From: DASQDN01 sp035630195
Lineage (GTDB): Bacteria; Acidobacteriota; Terriglobia; Bryobacterales; Bryobacteraceae
Reading direction: 5' to 3'
NCBI GenBank assembly: GCA_035630195.1
Contig: DASQLD010000700.1
Span: 1 to 11,534 of the forward strand
DNA: 11,534 nt
Positions 1-6,415 of this stretch are shown in pieces. Numbering within the stretch: the first letter of the stretch is position 1; every line of letters starts with the position of its first letter. The notes below the pieces were generated by a model, which saw only the letters and a program-made list of their open reading frames with translations, was not told the origin of the DNA and searched no databases. The position numbers were made by a program, and so were the translations under genes.

Positions 1-340
1 GATCGTTGCCAATAATGTCATCGAAGCTGTTGTGCCAGAAGTTCAGGACCCGCAGCAGTGGAGCTTGAACCGACGCAGTCATCTCGCCGGTCAGATCGAG
101 AATGCCGCGGATATGGTCGTCATCGACGTGACTGACCATCAATAAATTCACCGGCAGCGAATCGTTCTTCTCCAGCCCGCGCGCTTTCTTGATCTCGAGA
201 AGACGCGGCCGCAGATGAGGCTTGTAGACGTTCCCCGGCCCTCCATCGATCATCACGAGACCCGGCTCGGCTTCCGAGCCGAAGTGAAGTAACAGGCAGT
301 CGCCTTTTCGTGCGCGGCGCACATCCAAGCTGAAAATCAT
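1..340 (-). CDS. MBL-fold metallo-hydrolase, ComEC-like (C-terminus cut by window edge)
   Basis: Only the first 113 residues are in the window. The protein begins MIFSLDVRRARKGDCLLLHF, followed by an MIDGG motif (residues 30-34) and SHVDDDHIRGI (70-80). This layout, a GD(C/S)hhhhh strand, a DGG turn and then the first metal-binding loop, is that of metallo-beta-lactamase-fold hydrolases related to the ComEC C-terminal domain. The metal motif reads H71-x-D73-x-D75-H76, so the second His of HxHxDH is Asp, as in many ComEC-like members. No signal peptide or membrane segment is visible, so a cytoplasmic enzyme is likely. The start ATG (338-340) has a strong GGAGGA Shine-Dalgarno directly upstream, and lies 15 bases after the stop of the S8 protease gene, so it is the third gene of that operon. 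Substrate unknown; nuclease or phosphodiesterase activity is possible but not shown. Confidence 0.85.
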   Translation of the reverse strand, partial: MIFSLDVRRARKGDCLLLHFGSEAEPGLVMIDGGPGNVYKPHLRPRLLEIKKARGLEKNDSLPVNLLMVSHVDDDHIRGILDLTGEMTASVQAPLLRVLNFWHNSFDDIIGND

Positions 341-355
341 GATGTCCTCCCGCTG

Positions 356-2257
356 TCAAATACTCTGGAAGGCCCTCAGCACATCCAACATGCCGTGGCC
401 CTGAAAACTTCGTTCACGGCCCAGATCGGTCGCGCTCTCGCACAAAATCTGCTTTATCCGGCGCGGCTGACCGATCAGCTCCGAGTACCGGGCCATCAAC
501 ATCGCCGCTGCTCCGCTCACATGCGGCGCGGCCATGCTTGTCCCGTCCAGATCGCCCCATTCGTTCCGAGGGAGCGGCGCGCGAATGCGTTCCCCGGGAG
601 CTACCAGGTCGGGCTTCAGCCTTCCGTCGCCCGTCGGTCCCCGACTCGAAAAGAAACTCACACCATACGTGTGCGGCCAGAACCGGTGCGTCGCGCCCAC
701 CGTGATCACGCCATCCGCGTTACCGGGATCGGTCACACTGAACGCGGCGTAGCTCTCGTACAAGCCGTCCTTGGTTTCGAAATTCTGGTAGCCTCGGTTA
801 CCCGCCGCAGCCACCACTACCACTCCGCTGTTCACCAGTCGTTCGCATTCATTGCAAATAGGCGTGCGGCCGCAGGCGTAGTTGCGAACGTCATGGCGGA
901 TCGAAAGGCTCAGGTTCGCGCCGTGAATGGTGATAAAGCTGTTCCGTTCATTAACGTGCCGTATATACTGCAGCGCCGCGATGATTGCAAACTCAGTCTC
1001 TTGCAGCGTCGGGGCAAGGACACGGAAGTCGTAAATCGTAATGTCCGGGCACATGCCGCTAGCCCAATCGCCGGTGTCGGCCTCGGCATTTTCTTTCGCA
1101 GTCTTCCGCGCCGCATCGCCATCGGCGCCCAGAATTCCTGCTACGTGAGTTCCATGATTGCTTGGCGGAGCTGCTTCAGGCTTAATCTCGACGAGGCGTT
1201 CTACCAACTCCCAATCGATAGGCCGTCCTCGCCGCGCGCCCTTCGCCAGTTCTTGAAGCTGCTCCTCGGCAACCTTCGCGTCTGGTGGGTTTCTCAAGGA
1301 CTGACCCTTTATCAAATCGCCTATGCGTTTCTTCGCGACCGTGGCCTTTACATTGTCCAGGCTGACAATACTACGGATCTTCGTGAAGTCGAAGCTTCGT
1401 TTCACACGGACTTGATTGCCCTCCTTATCGAGGAAGGCCGGATGAGTCGCATCGATTCCGGAGTCGATGACCGCCCATACAATTTCGCTGCAATTAACTT
1501 GGAACAGTGTGCGAGCTGCGTCAGCCTTAACCGCCGGAATCGATTTTGTGAGCGCCGGTGTCGCCATCCGGTTCATCGAGACGTGCCAGATGAGCGACTG
1601 CTGTTCCGGCTCAAACTTCGCCGTCTCAAACACTGTCGCAAGCTCGGCCACAACGTCTGCCGCAACTTTCTTGTTGAGAATCTTCATCGCTTCGATATTC
1701 GAAGCCGAGGTAGATCCCTCAGCATCGGAAGGAGCCTCTTTAGCCCATTTCGCTGAATCCTGATCCTGTGCCCAAAGAATTAGCCCGGCAAGTGTGGCGT
1801 ATCGCTTATGCGCTTCCAGATCCTGAATCGATTTATCGCTTTTCTTCGTAAACCACTGCTTTGCAAAATGCAGAACGCCATTGATATCGTCTTCGAGAGG
1901 TTTGGCATCCGCCAGATAAGCCTGCATGGCGCTTGAGATTCGCTTTTCGGCCCACCAGCGAGTCATCGGCACGATGTGAAGCAGAACCTCGTCAAACGTA
2001 AGGCTCGCAGCGATAATGCCCTGAAGATAAGCGACATTGGCGCCTTCGCTCGTAATACGATCTGCGACGATCGTTGCGACCCTCCCGGCCGGCTGATCTT
2101 TGTAGGGTGTGATCAGCAACTCCAACCTGTCGCCCGGCCTCTTCGCGAACTCAACCCACACATCGCCGAGAATGGGCGAATCCTGCAACTGCCGGCGATC
2201 GTCCTCCGGTCCCAGTAGGATGAACTCGACTAGCGCGCGCGGTACCTCGATTGCCAT
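356..2257 (-). CDS. S8 (subtilisin-like) serine protease with long N-terminal extension, probably cytoplasmic
   Basis: The product is 633 residues. The subtilase catalytic triad is complete: Asp265 in AVIDSGID, His368 in NHGTHVAG, Ser574 in DGTSMAAPHVSG; the oxyanion Asn is probably Asn487 in VAAAGN. There is no signal peptide or hydrophobic N-terminal helix, unlike secreted subtilisins. Residues 1-250 form a region I do not recognise; it could be a regulatory, substrate-binding or propeptide-like domain. About 100 residues separate the catalytic Asp and His, longer than in a minimal subtilase; the inserted segment (about 295-365) is charged and probably helical. The start ATG is 3 bases after the stop of the patatin gene and the next gene starts 15 bases downstream, so the three are almost certainly cotranscribed. 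The context suggests a protease working with a lipid hydrolase and an MBL enzyme inside the cell; target unknown. Confidence 0.93.
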   Translation of the reverse strand: MAIEVPRALVEFILLGPEDDRRQLQDSPILGDVWVEFAKRPGDRLELLITPYKDQPAGRVATIVADRITSEGANVAYLQGIIAASLTFDEVLLHIVPMTRWWAEKRISSAMQAYLADAKPLEDDINGVLHFAKQWFTKKSDKSIQDLEAHKRYATLAGLILWAQDQDSAKWAKEAPSDAEGSTSASNIEAMKILNKKVAADVVAELATVFETAKFEPEQQSLIWHVSMNRMATPALTKSIPAVKADAARTLFQVNCSEIVWAVIDSGIDATHPAFLDKEGNQVRVKRSFDFTKIRSIVSLDNVKATVAKKRIGDLIKGQSLRNPPDAKVAEEQLQELAKGARRGRPIDWELVERLVEIKPEAAPPSNHGTHVAGILGADGDAARKTAKENAEADTGDWASGMCPDITIYDFRVLAPTLQETEFAIIAALQYIRHVNERNSFITIHGANLSLSIRHDVRNYACGRTPICNECERLVNSGVVVVAAAGNRGYQNFETKDGLYESYAAFSVTDPGNADGVITVGATHRFWPHTYGVSFFSSRGPTGDGRLKPDLVAPGERIRAPLPRNEWGDLDGTSMAAPHVSGAAAMLMARYSELIGQPRRIKQILCESATDLGRERSFQGHGMLDVLRAFQSI

Positions 2258-2260
2258 CGC

Positions 2261-3394
2261 CTAAACCTTCGCGGAAGGATACGGAAAACCGGACGGCGCC
2301 GGCAGCGTTTTATCGTAGTGACAGCGAATGGCCGCGTCGCAAACCGCATAGCCCCAATTAATCAGCCGCTCCTGCAGACCATCATCCAGGCGCTTAAGCC
2401 GCGTAGGCGTTTCCGCCAACTCGGTCGTTCGCTCGAGCGGGCAATCGAGCGCATTCGTCAACCCATAATCTCGAATGTCCGTGCGAATTCCCCAGTACGC
2501 TCCCTTGCGCGCTTCAGACTGGAACGATTCAATCACCTGCCGCTTGCGAAGCGAGCGCACCTGATTGTCTATGAGATTCAACACGCGAAACGAGTGGCGC
2601 GCCCAATCGCTCTTCGGCTCTTCTTCAGCCGATAGCTTCCCGCCGCCGTCGCTTACCAGAACAGTCTGATAGCGTTTCCACACAGTCTCGAGACCTAGAT
2701 TGTCGTAAACGCCTCCATCGCTCAGCACCACCTTACTAGTGAAAGGTTTCCGCTGCAGATCCAGGCCGGAATTCGGAGTAAAGTCGTTAGGGTCTAAGCG
2801 CAGCTCCATCGGAGAAAGCACCGGAGGAAATGCCGAAGAAGCAGCCACTGCCTGCGCAAGCGAAACTTTGGGGTTAGGCACACTTCCCACGCGGTAATCC
2901 CGCATATAGGGCTTCATGAAACGCCAGAGCGCGCCGGACTGTACGTTTGTAGCGTTGATGACGAATCTCGGCTCATCAGGCAGATCCTGCAGCGTTGCCT
3001 TTCCAAACAGATGCTCCTCATAAGCCCCTGCGACACGGTCGCTAATTCGTCCCGGTAACGCGACACCCAGCAAGATCGCTTCCGCATCGATCGTCTCGCT
3101 CGCCAGCGATCGGATCGGATTGATGACGTGCGGAACGAAGTCCGATTGGATGCGCGCCGCGTCGAAGCTCAGGTGCTTCCACTTCAGCGCGAGCACAGCG
3201 GATGTAATCGATCCGCCCGAGACGCTCGAGATTCGATTCGAGGTTTTTAGAAGACCGGTCTCATACAAACGCCAAAGCACTCCGGCATGAAACACCATGG
3301 CGCGGTAACCGCCACCAGAGAGGCAAAGGCCAACACCGGGTTCCGGCGCCGCAGTTTCCTGATCAGCGGGGATAATTTGGACGGGGTCCGACAT
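2261..3394 (-). CDS. Patatin-like phospholipase family protein
   Basis: From the preferred start the product is 377 residues. It has the patatin hallmarks: oxyanion-hole glycines in LCLSGGGYRAM (residues 23-33), a nucleophile elbow SSVSGGS with Ser59, and the DGG box with catalytic Asp226 in SDGGVYDNLG. The elbow reads S-x-S-x-G, not G-x-S-x-G. A second SDGGG stands at 248-252, and VAASSAFPPVLSP (183-195) is typical of bacterial patatins. Expected activity is lipid acyl hydrolysis; no export signal is seen. The ATG at 3394 is chosen because GGAGG (3406-3410) lies 11 bases upstream and the catalytic fold begins about 20 residues in. An in-frame GTG at 3505 would add 37 residues that look like translated leader and has no good ribosome site. 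It is the first gene of the patatin / S8 protease / MBL operon. Patatins serve as membrane-damaging effectors in some defence systems (for example CapV in CBASS), but no sensor gene is visible here. Confidence 0.9.
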   Translation of the reverse strand: MSDPVQIIPADQETAAPEPGVGLCLSGGGYRAMVFHAGVLWRLYETGLLKTSNRISSVSGGSITSAVLALKWKHLSFDAARIQSDFVPHVINPIRSLASETIDAEAILLGVALPGRISDRVAGAYEEHLFGKATLQDLPDEPRFVINATNVQSGALWRFMKPYMRDYRVGSVPNPKVSLAQAVAASSAFPPVLSPMELRLDPNDFTPNSGLDLQRKPFTSKVVLSDGGVYDNLGLETVWKRYQTVLVSDGGGKLSAEEEPKSDWARHSFRVLNLIDNQVRSLRKRQVIESFQSEARKGAYWGIRTDIRDYGLTNALDCPLERTTELAETPTRLKRLDDGLQERLINWGYAVCDAAIRCHYDKTLPAPSGFPYPSAKV

Positions 3395-3441
3395 AGGAAA
3401 AAAATCCTCCAGAGCTTCGTACGATTTAATGAGCGATTCTA

Positions 3442-3454
3442 TCGCTAATAGCGA
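3442..3454. promoter_or_regulatory. Perfect 13-nt palindrome upstream of the patatin operon, candidate operator
   Basis: TCGCTAATAGCGA is two 6-base perfect arms around one central A. It lies 47 bases upstream of the preferred patatin start. On the minus strand it is followed directly by TAGAAT (plus-strand 3436-3441), which could serve as a -10 box; no convincing -35 is seen. This is position-based inference only. Confidence 0.3.
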
Positions 3455-3603
3455 GACATTCGGAAATATTGCGCCAAACGGTGGGATGCGGAACGATCTC
3501 AACACTTCGCCGTCGGCGGCACTAAGGGCATGGCTTCACGACTCAATTACGTGTTCATAGTCCTGATTCGCAGAATCAATGTACGACTCGATTCTACTGC
3601 CCA

Positions 3604-3796
3604 GTACAGAACAAGGTTGGTCGTCCTGCCGGGCAACTCGCGGCCGACGCCCTAGTTAAGCTAGGGGACTCGAACAGGAACGTCGTTTGTCGAAGCAGTA
3701 GACCAGGGTATCTCGTCGGCTGATGCCGGTCGTTTCATCGAAAACGAACAGGTTTTGACGTGGCTCCAACAGCAGGAAGCGCGCGAGCGGTCTTGA
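3604..3796 (+). pseudogene. Degraded antitoxin gene of a type II toxin-antitoxin pair
   Basis: From about 3604 one frame reads GRPAGQLAADALVKL (to about 3663). Another frame then continues SFVEAVDQGISSADAGRF...LTWLQQQEARERS and stops with TGA at 3794-3796. Joined, the two pieces resemble small antitoxins that pair with ParE/RelE toxins, in which an 'A..LV.DA...LL' helix is followed by 'F..AV..GI..A..G.FI...EV..W'. The frame change near 3661-3685 and the lack of a recognisable start or ribosome site mark it as broken. The TGA overlaps the ATG of the toxin remnant (TGATG), the usual translational coupling of such pairs. The 3' part is clear; the 5' limit is approximate. Confidence 0.55.
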
Positions 3797-3957
3797 TGCG
3801 GCTCCGATGGACGGAGGAAGCCGTCTCGGACGTACAGCAGATCTCGATTTGGATTGAACGCGAACGTAACCTGGATCTCGCCAATCGTATGGCCGCAAGA
3901 TCTACAAAAGCGCTTCGTGTAATTCATGGCGCCAGGAACTGGCCTGATACGGGGTAG
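3796..3957 (+). pseudogene. ParE/RelE-type toxin remnant with internal in-frame deletion
   Basis: The open frame encodes 53 residues. The N-terminus MRLRWTEEAVSDVQQISIWI is the typical first helix of ParE/RelE-family toxins ('RWT..A..DL..I..Y/WI'). The last part, LRVIHGARNWPDTG, matches the usual C-terminal strand of the same family ('.LRIIHGA.DWP'). Family members are normally about 90-100 residues, so some 40 central residues, including the 'P..GR.G...GTRELV' strands, are missing although the frame stays open. The start overlaps the antitoxin remnant's stop. Such a product is unlikely to fold as an active RNase or gyrase poison. The evidence is motif recognition by eye; no alignment was run. 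Confidence 0.6.
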
Positions 3958-4038
3958 CCTCGATTCACGGCGGTATGTGTGCACAAACAACTTGGTAGCA
4001 CCTGCCGATTTTTGGGGGCCTGGCCACCCAGTGCTCTT

Positions 4039-4065
4039 TCTGGACCCGCGACTATCGGGTCCAGA
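4039..4065. repeat. Strong inverted repeat / hairpin
   Basis: TCTGGACCCG and CGGGTCCAGA are perfect 10-base complementary arms around the 7-base loop CGACTAT. No T-run follows on either strand, so it is not a standard intrinsic terminator. It could be a dispersed palindromic element, a binding site or a relic of a mobile element end. Confidence 0.55.
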
Positions 4066-4437
4066 CCAGCATGTTCACCGAGACCGGACGAAGCGATTCC
4101 CATTCGCCACCAGTGCCGTTAATGTAAAATGCCGGCGAGTCCAATCTCAGCGGAATACTCGTACCGTATTGAGGGTTCCTATCAAAACTTCGCCGCAGAT
4201 CTTCTCCCTTGCAGATAGTGACTACATCCAGGGCCACGGATACCGCGACACAGTCGTTCCTTGATAGACACCATTCCGTTCCAAGCTAAGGGACCCTACG
4301 CCAGCGCGGCATATACAGGCAGCCTCAATATGAAGATAGTCCTCAATGCACACAAGTCACTTGTCGCACAACCGCACCTCCTACCCTGGGTGGAATAGCG
4401 CTAATTTGAACCCACCTCCGAAATGCGTCCACGCGTC

Positions 4438-4466
4438 TTGAGAATTTATATTTACGTTTATTTACA
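4438..4466 (+). promoter_or_regulatory. Possible sigma-70-type promoter for the 4534 gene
   Basis: TTGAGA at 4438-4443 resembles a -35 box. An AT-rich spacer of 15-17 bases leads to TATTTA (4459-4464) or TTTACA (4461-4466) as weak -10 candidates. It is the most AT-rich patch near the gene and lies 70-95 bases before its ATG. The match is poor. Confidence 0.25.
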
Positions 4467-4533
4467 ACAAAATTCCCTAAGAATCCGGCAAGATCCATCC
4501 CCACGCGTGTCAAGCTAAAACCAGGAGACAACC

Positions 4534-5121
4534 ATGTCGCAAGCTGCCACAGCACGAGCCAACGGAGCCAAATCGAACGGACCCATTACCGCCGAAGGAA
4601 AAGCCATATCCGCACAGAACAGCTTGAAGCACGGCCTAACCAGTAGCCGCGTGGTCCTTCCACACGAATCCCAGGAAGCCTACGACAAACTTGAAGCCTC
4701 GCTGATCAACCGCTTCAAGCCCGCCGACGATCTTGAAAGCGAGCTCGTCCAGGAAATGGCCGCCGCCCGCTGGCGCCTCCGCCGCATCGAATCCATGGAA
4801 GCAGCGCTCTTCAAGAAAGCCATCAAACAACACGAAGAAGCCGGTACACCTGACGCGCTCGACGTCGCCTACGCTGAAGTCGCTGAATCGAAATCCTACC
4901 GCATGCTTGTACGCCATGCCTCCCAGCTCCGCCGAGCTTTTGAGAAGGCCTGGAAAGAACTTCAACTCATTCAGGAAGACCGCAGAATGGACGAAGAAGA
5001 GGAATTACAAAACGAACCCAGCGACGCCTTCCTCAAGCGCCGGCTCGATGCGGCCATGATGATGCCGTTACCCGGTGAGCGCAGCGCCCTCCCTACACAC
5101 AACCTGCAACTCCGTGCGTGA
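4534..5121 (+). CDS. Conserved hypothetical protein with 'K-S-x-G-P-x-T-x-x-G-K ... K-H-G-L-T' N-terminus
   Basis: The product is 195 residues, soluble and strongly charged. Residues about 8-37 carry AKSNGPITAEGKAISAQNSL followed by KHGLTS. I recognise this signature from a large family of unassigned proteins scattered through Acidobacteriota and Planctomycetes genomes; no function is known to me. The remainder (about 45-165) looks almost entirely alpha-helical with heptad-like acidic/basic stretches, suggesting a coiled coil or helical bundle. There are no membrane segments or catalytic motifs. The ATG has AGGAGA a few bases upstream. The gene stands alone: the sigma factor downstream appears to have its own promoter. 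The basic glycine-rich N-terminus could touch nucleic acid, but that is conjecture. Confidence 0.8.
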   Translation: MSQAATARANGAKSNGPITAEGKAISAQNSLKHGLTSSRVVLPHESQEAYDKLEASLINRFKPADDLESELVQEMAAARWRLRRIESMEAALFKKAIKQHEEAGTPDALDVAYAEVAESKSYRMLVRHASQLRRAFEKAWKELQLIQEDRRMDEEEELQNEPSDAFLKRRLDAAMMMPLPGERSALPTHNLQLRA

Positions 5122-5159
5122 CGAGAGACGATAGAGTCAACGGAAAATGATAGTGATCC

Positions 5160-5175
5160 GGGAACTCGGGAACTT
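5160..5175 (+). promoter_or_regulatory. Tandem GGGAACT motif, candidate ECF-type -35 element (autoregulation)
   Basis: GGGAACT occurs twice with an 8-base period just before the sigma factor gene; the second copy continues as GGAACTT (5169-5175). GGAACTT is the well-known -35 element of RpoE-like ECF promoters. No clear -10 box is seen 16-17 bases downstream. The position fits a transcript starting around 5200-5210, which favours the sigma factor start at 5225 over 5147. Confidence 0.35.
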
Positions 5176-5224
5176 TTCGGCGCTCAACAGGGAATGCACA
5201 GTACAGCCCCTGAATGAGCGCAAC

Positions 5225-5815
5225 ATGACGGATCACACCCAAATCAGTGATGAAACGCTGTTGTGCAAGTCGGCCGCCGGCGACGAAGAAGCCTTTACCG
5301 CTTTCTATCGCCGCCGGCACGCCGGTGTCTACCGCTTTGCCCTGCACATGAGCGGCAGCGCTGCAATCGCGGAGGAAGTAACGCAGGACGTGTTCCTATG
5401 GTTAATCCGAGAAGGGAACCGCTTCGATGAAACGCGTGGTTCGGCAAACGCCTTCCTCATGGGTATCGCGAGAAACTTCGTTTTGAAAGCCCTTCAGAGA
5501 AATCGCATTTACATAGGATTGGAGGATGACGCCGCGGAAACTGCTCCGGCCCATGCTCCCGATGTCCTCGCAAACTTGACGCGGGCCGAGGCCGTGGAGA
5601 ACGTGCGTCAGGCCGTGCTGGAGTTACCCGCCGTCTATCGTGAAGCGCTTGTCCTGTGCGATCTCGAAGAAATGACATACGCCGAAGCAGCCGAGTCACT
5701 TGGAGTCGCCGTGGGCACGGTCCGTTCTCGAATTTCTCGTGGTCGGGCGCTGTTGGTTCAGAAACTCTCGGGTCCAGGCGCTCAGGGCCATGATTCATTG
5801 AGGTGTTTTGCATGA
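5225..5815 (+). CDS. ECF-type RNA polymerase sigma factor
   Basis: From the ATG at 5225 the product is 196 residues, the usual ECF size. The sigma-70 region 2 spans about 11-95 (LLCKSAAGDEEAFTAFYRRR, then AEEVTQDVFLWLI, then the NAFLMGIARN segment that contacts the -10 element). Region 4 spans about 122-182, with LPAVYREALVLCDLEEMTYA leading into the helix-turn-helix VAVGTVRSRISRGRALL. A start at 5147 would add 26 residues with no family resemblance and would put the GGGAACT repeat inside the coding region, so I prefer 5225; neither has a strong ribosome site. The stop overlaps the next gene's ATG (ATGA), so sigma factor and putative anti-sigma are translationally coupled. It probably drives its own operon in response to an envelope or redox cue. 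Confidence 0.92.
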   Translation: MTDHTQISDETLLCKSAAGDEEAFTAFYRRRHAGVYRFALHMSGSAAIAEEVTQDVFLWLIREGNRFDETRGSANAFLMGIARNFVLKALQRNRIYIGLEDDAAETAPAHAPDVLANLTRAEAVENVRQAVLELPAVYREALVLCDLEEMTYAEAAESLGVAVGTVRSRISRGRALLVQKLSGPGAQGHDSLRCFA

Positions 5816-6408
5816 CAGAGACTATTCAGAACGCCCTTCGGCGTCTTCGCGACGATGCAGCCGTCAGGGTGGCGCCGGAAAGCATCGAAGCGAAGTTACT
5901 GGCGTCATATCGCGCGCATCATTCGTCTCGCAGACGTCGTCGTATCTGGGTTCCGGCCGCCATCGCCGCGTCCCTGCTGATCGCCGCTGGGAGTCTTTCA
6001 CAGCCAGAACGGTCGCGACCAGAAATGGTCCTGACGACCGCGCCGCAACCGATCATCGCCCAAACTCCGCCCGCCGTTGACCACGTTGACCTGCGTTCCA
6101 ACCATCATGTTCCGGCAAAAGCGGAGGCTCCGGCAGCTATTGCGAAACCGCAGCCGCGCGTGCGGCGCCCGCCCGCTCAGCGTCCACCGCAGCAAGTCCA
6201 GGAGTTTATCGAGATTCCGTACACACCGGCCCTCGCCGACTATGACAGTGGCCGTGTGGTTCGCGTGAACATGCCCGGCGCTTCCGTGCGAAGCCTGGGC
6301 TTACCCGTTATGTTCGATCGTGTCGAAGCAGACCTGTTCGTCGGCGACGATGGAGTTGCGCGCGCGATCCGTCTGGTATCGAGTTCAGGGCTGAATTCTA
6401 GAAGGTGA
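5812..6408 (+). CDS. Putative single-pass membrane anti-sigma factor
   Basis: The product is 198 residues. Residues 1-40 are a charged, cytoplasmic-type segment, followed by an RRRRR stop-transfer cluster and one hydrophobic helix at about 45-63 (IWVPAAIAASLLIAAGSL). A Pro/Ala-rich linker (about 75-130) and a C-terminal periplasmic part (about 135-198) follow, the latter with FIEIPYTPALADYDSGRVVR and a VGDDGVARAIRLV end that I recognise from Acidobacteriota proteins encoded after ECF sigma factors. No Cys-based zinc motif (HxxxCxxC) is present, so it is not a classical ZAS anti-sigma. The assignment rests on topology and coupling: its ATG overlaps the sigma factor stop and has GAGGTG at 5800-5805, six bases upstream. 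The next gene follows after 7 bases. Confidence 0.75.
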   Translation: MTETIQNALRRLRDDAAVRVAPESIEAKLLASYRAHHSSRRRRRIWVPAAIAASLLIAAGSLSQPERSRPEMVLTTAPQPIIAQTPPAVDHVDLRSNHHVPAKAEAPAAIAKPQPRVRRPPAQRPPQQVQEFIEIPYTPALADYDSGRVVRVNMPGASVRSLGLPVMFDRVEADLFVGDDGVARAIRLVSSSGLNSRR

Positions 6409-6415
6409 GGAAACA

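Larger units (their letters stand above)
3958..4533. other. 576-base stretch without a convincing gene
   Basis: No frame here combines a ribosome site, a recognisable motif and adequate length. A minus-strand frame at 4052-4237 (61 codons from GTG) has plausible composition but no Shine-Dalgarno and no family I recognise. The stretch holds a 10-bp hairpin (4039-4065), a perfect 13-nt palindrome (4352-4364), an AT-rich patch (about 4440-4480) and the octamer CCACGCGT twice (4429-4436 and 4501-4508). Together with the toxin-antitoxin debris on its left, it looks like decayed accessory DNA. Confidence 0.5.

Noticed and set aside
120..359. Minus-strand frame of 79 codons overlapping the MBL gene
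   Set aside because: It is in another frame of the MBL gene, which has a strong ribosome site and clear motifs in its own frame.
395..1756. Long plus-strand open frame of 453 codons opposite the S8 protease
   Set aside because: It is antisense to a gene with a full subtilase triad, has no recognisable motifs, is rich in Arg/Ser in the way of shadow frames, and has no good ribosome site.
3661..3990. Minus-strand frames opposite the toxin-antitoxin remnant (80 and 109 codons)
   Set aside because: No motif or ribosome site; the plus strand carries recognisable toxin and antitoxin sequence here.
4052..4237. Minus-strand frame of 61 codons with plausible amino acid composition
   Set aside because: GTG start without ribosome site, no family recognised, and it runs across the hairpin at 4039-4065; possibly a gene remnant but not supportable.
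3926..4264. Plus-strand frame whose start (MAPGTGLIRGSLDSRR) faintly resembles the missing centre of the ParE toxin
   Set aside because: The resemblance is short, and the toxin's C-terminal motif already occurs upstream in the other frame, so it would be out of order; the rest is not protein-like.
4636..4965. Minus-strand frame of 109 codons opposite the 4534 gene
   Set aside because: Antisense to a gene with good ribosome site and a recognisable N-terminal signature; Phe/Gly-rich composition is that of a shadow frame.
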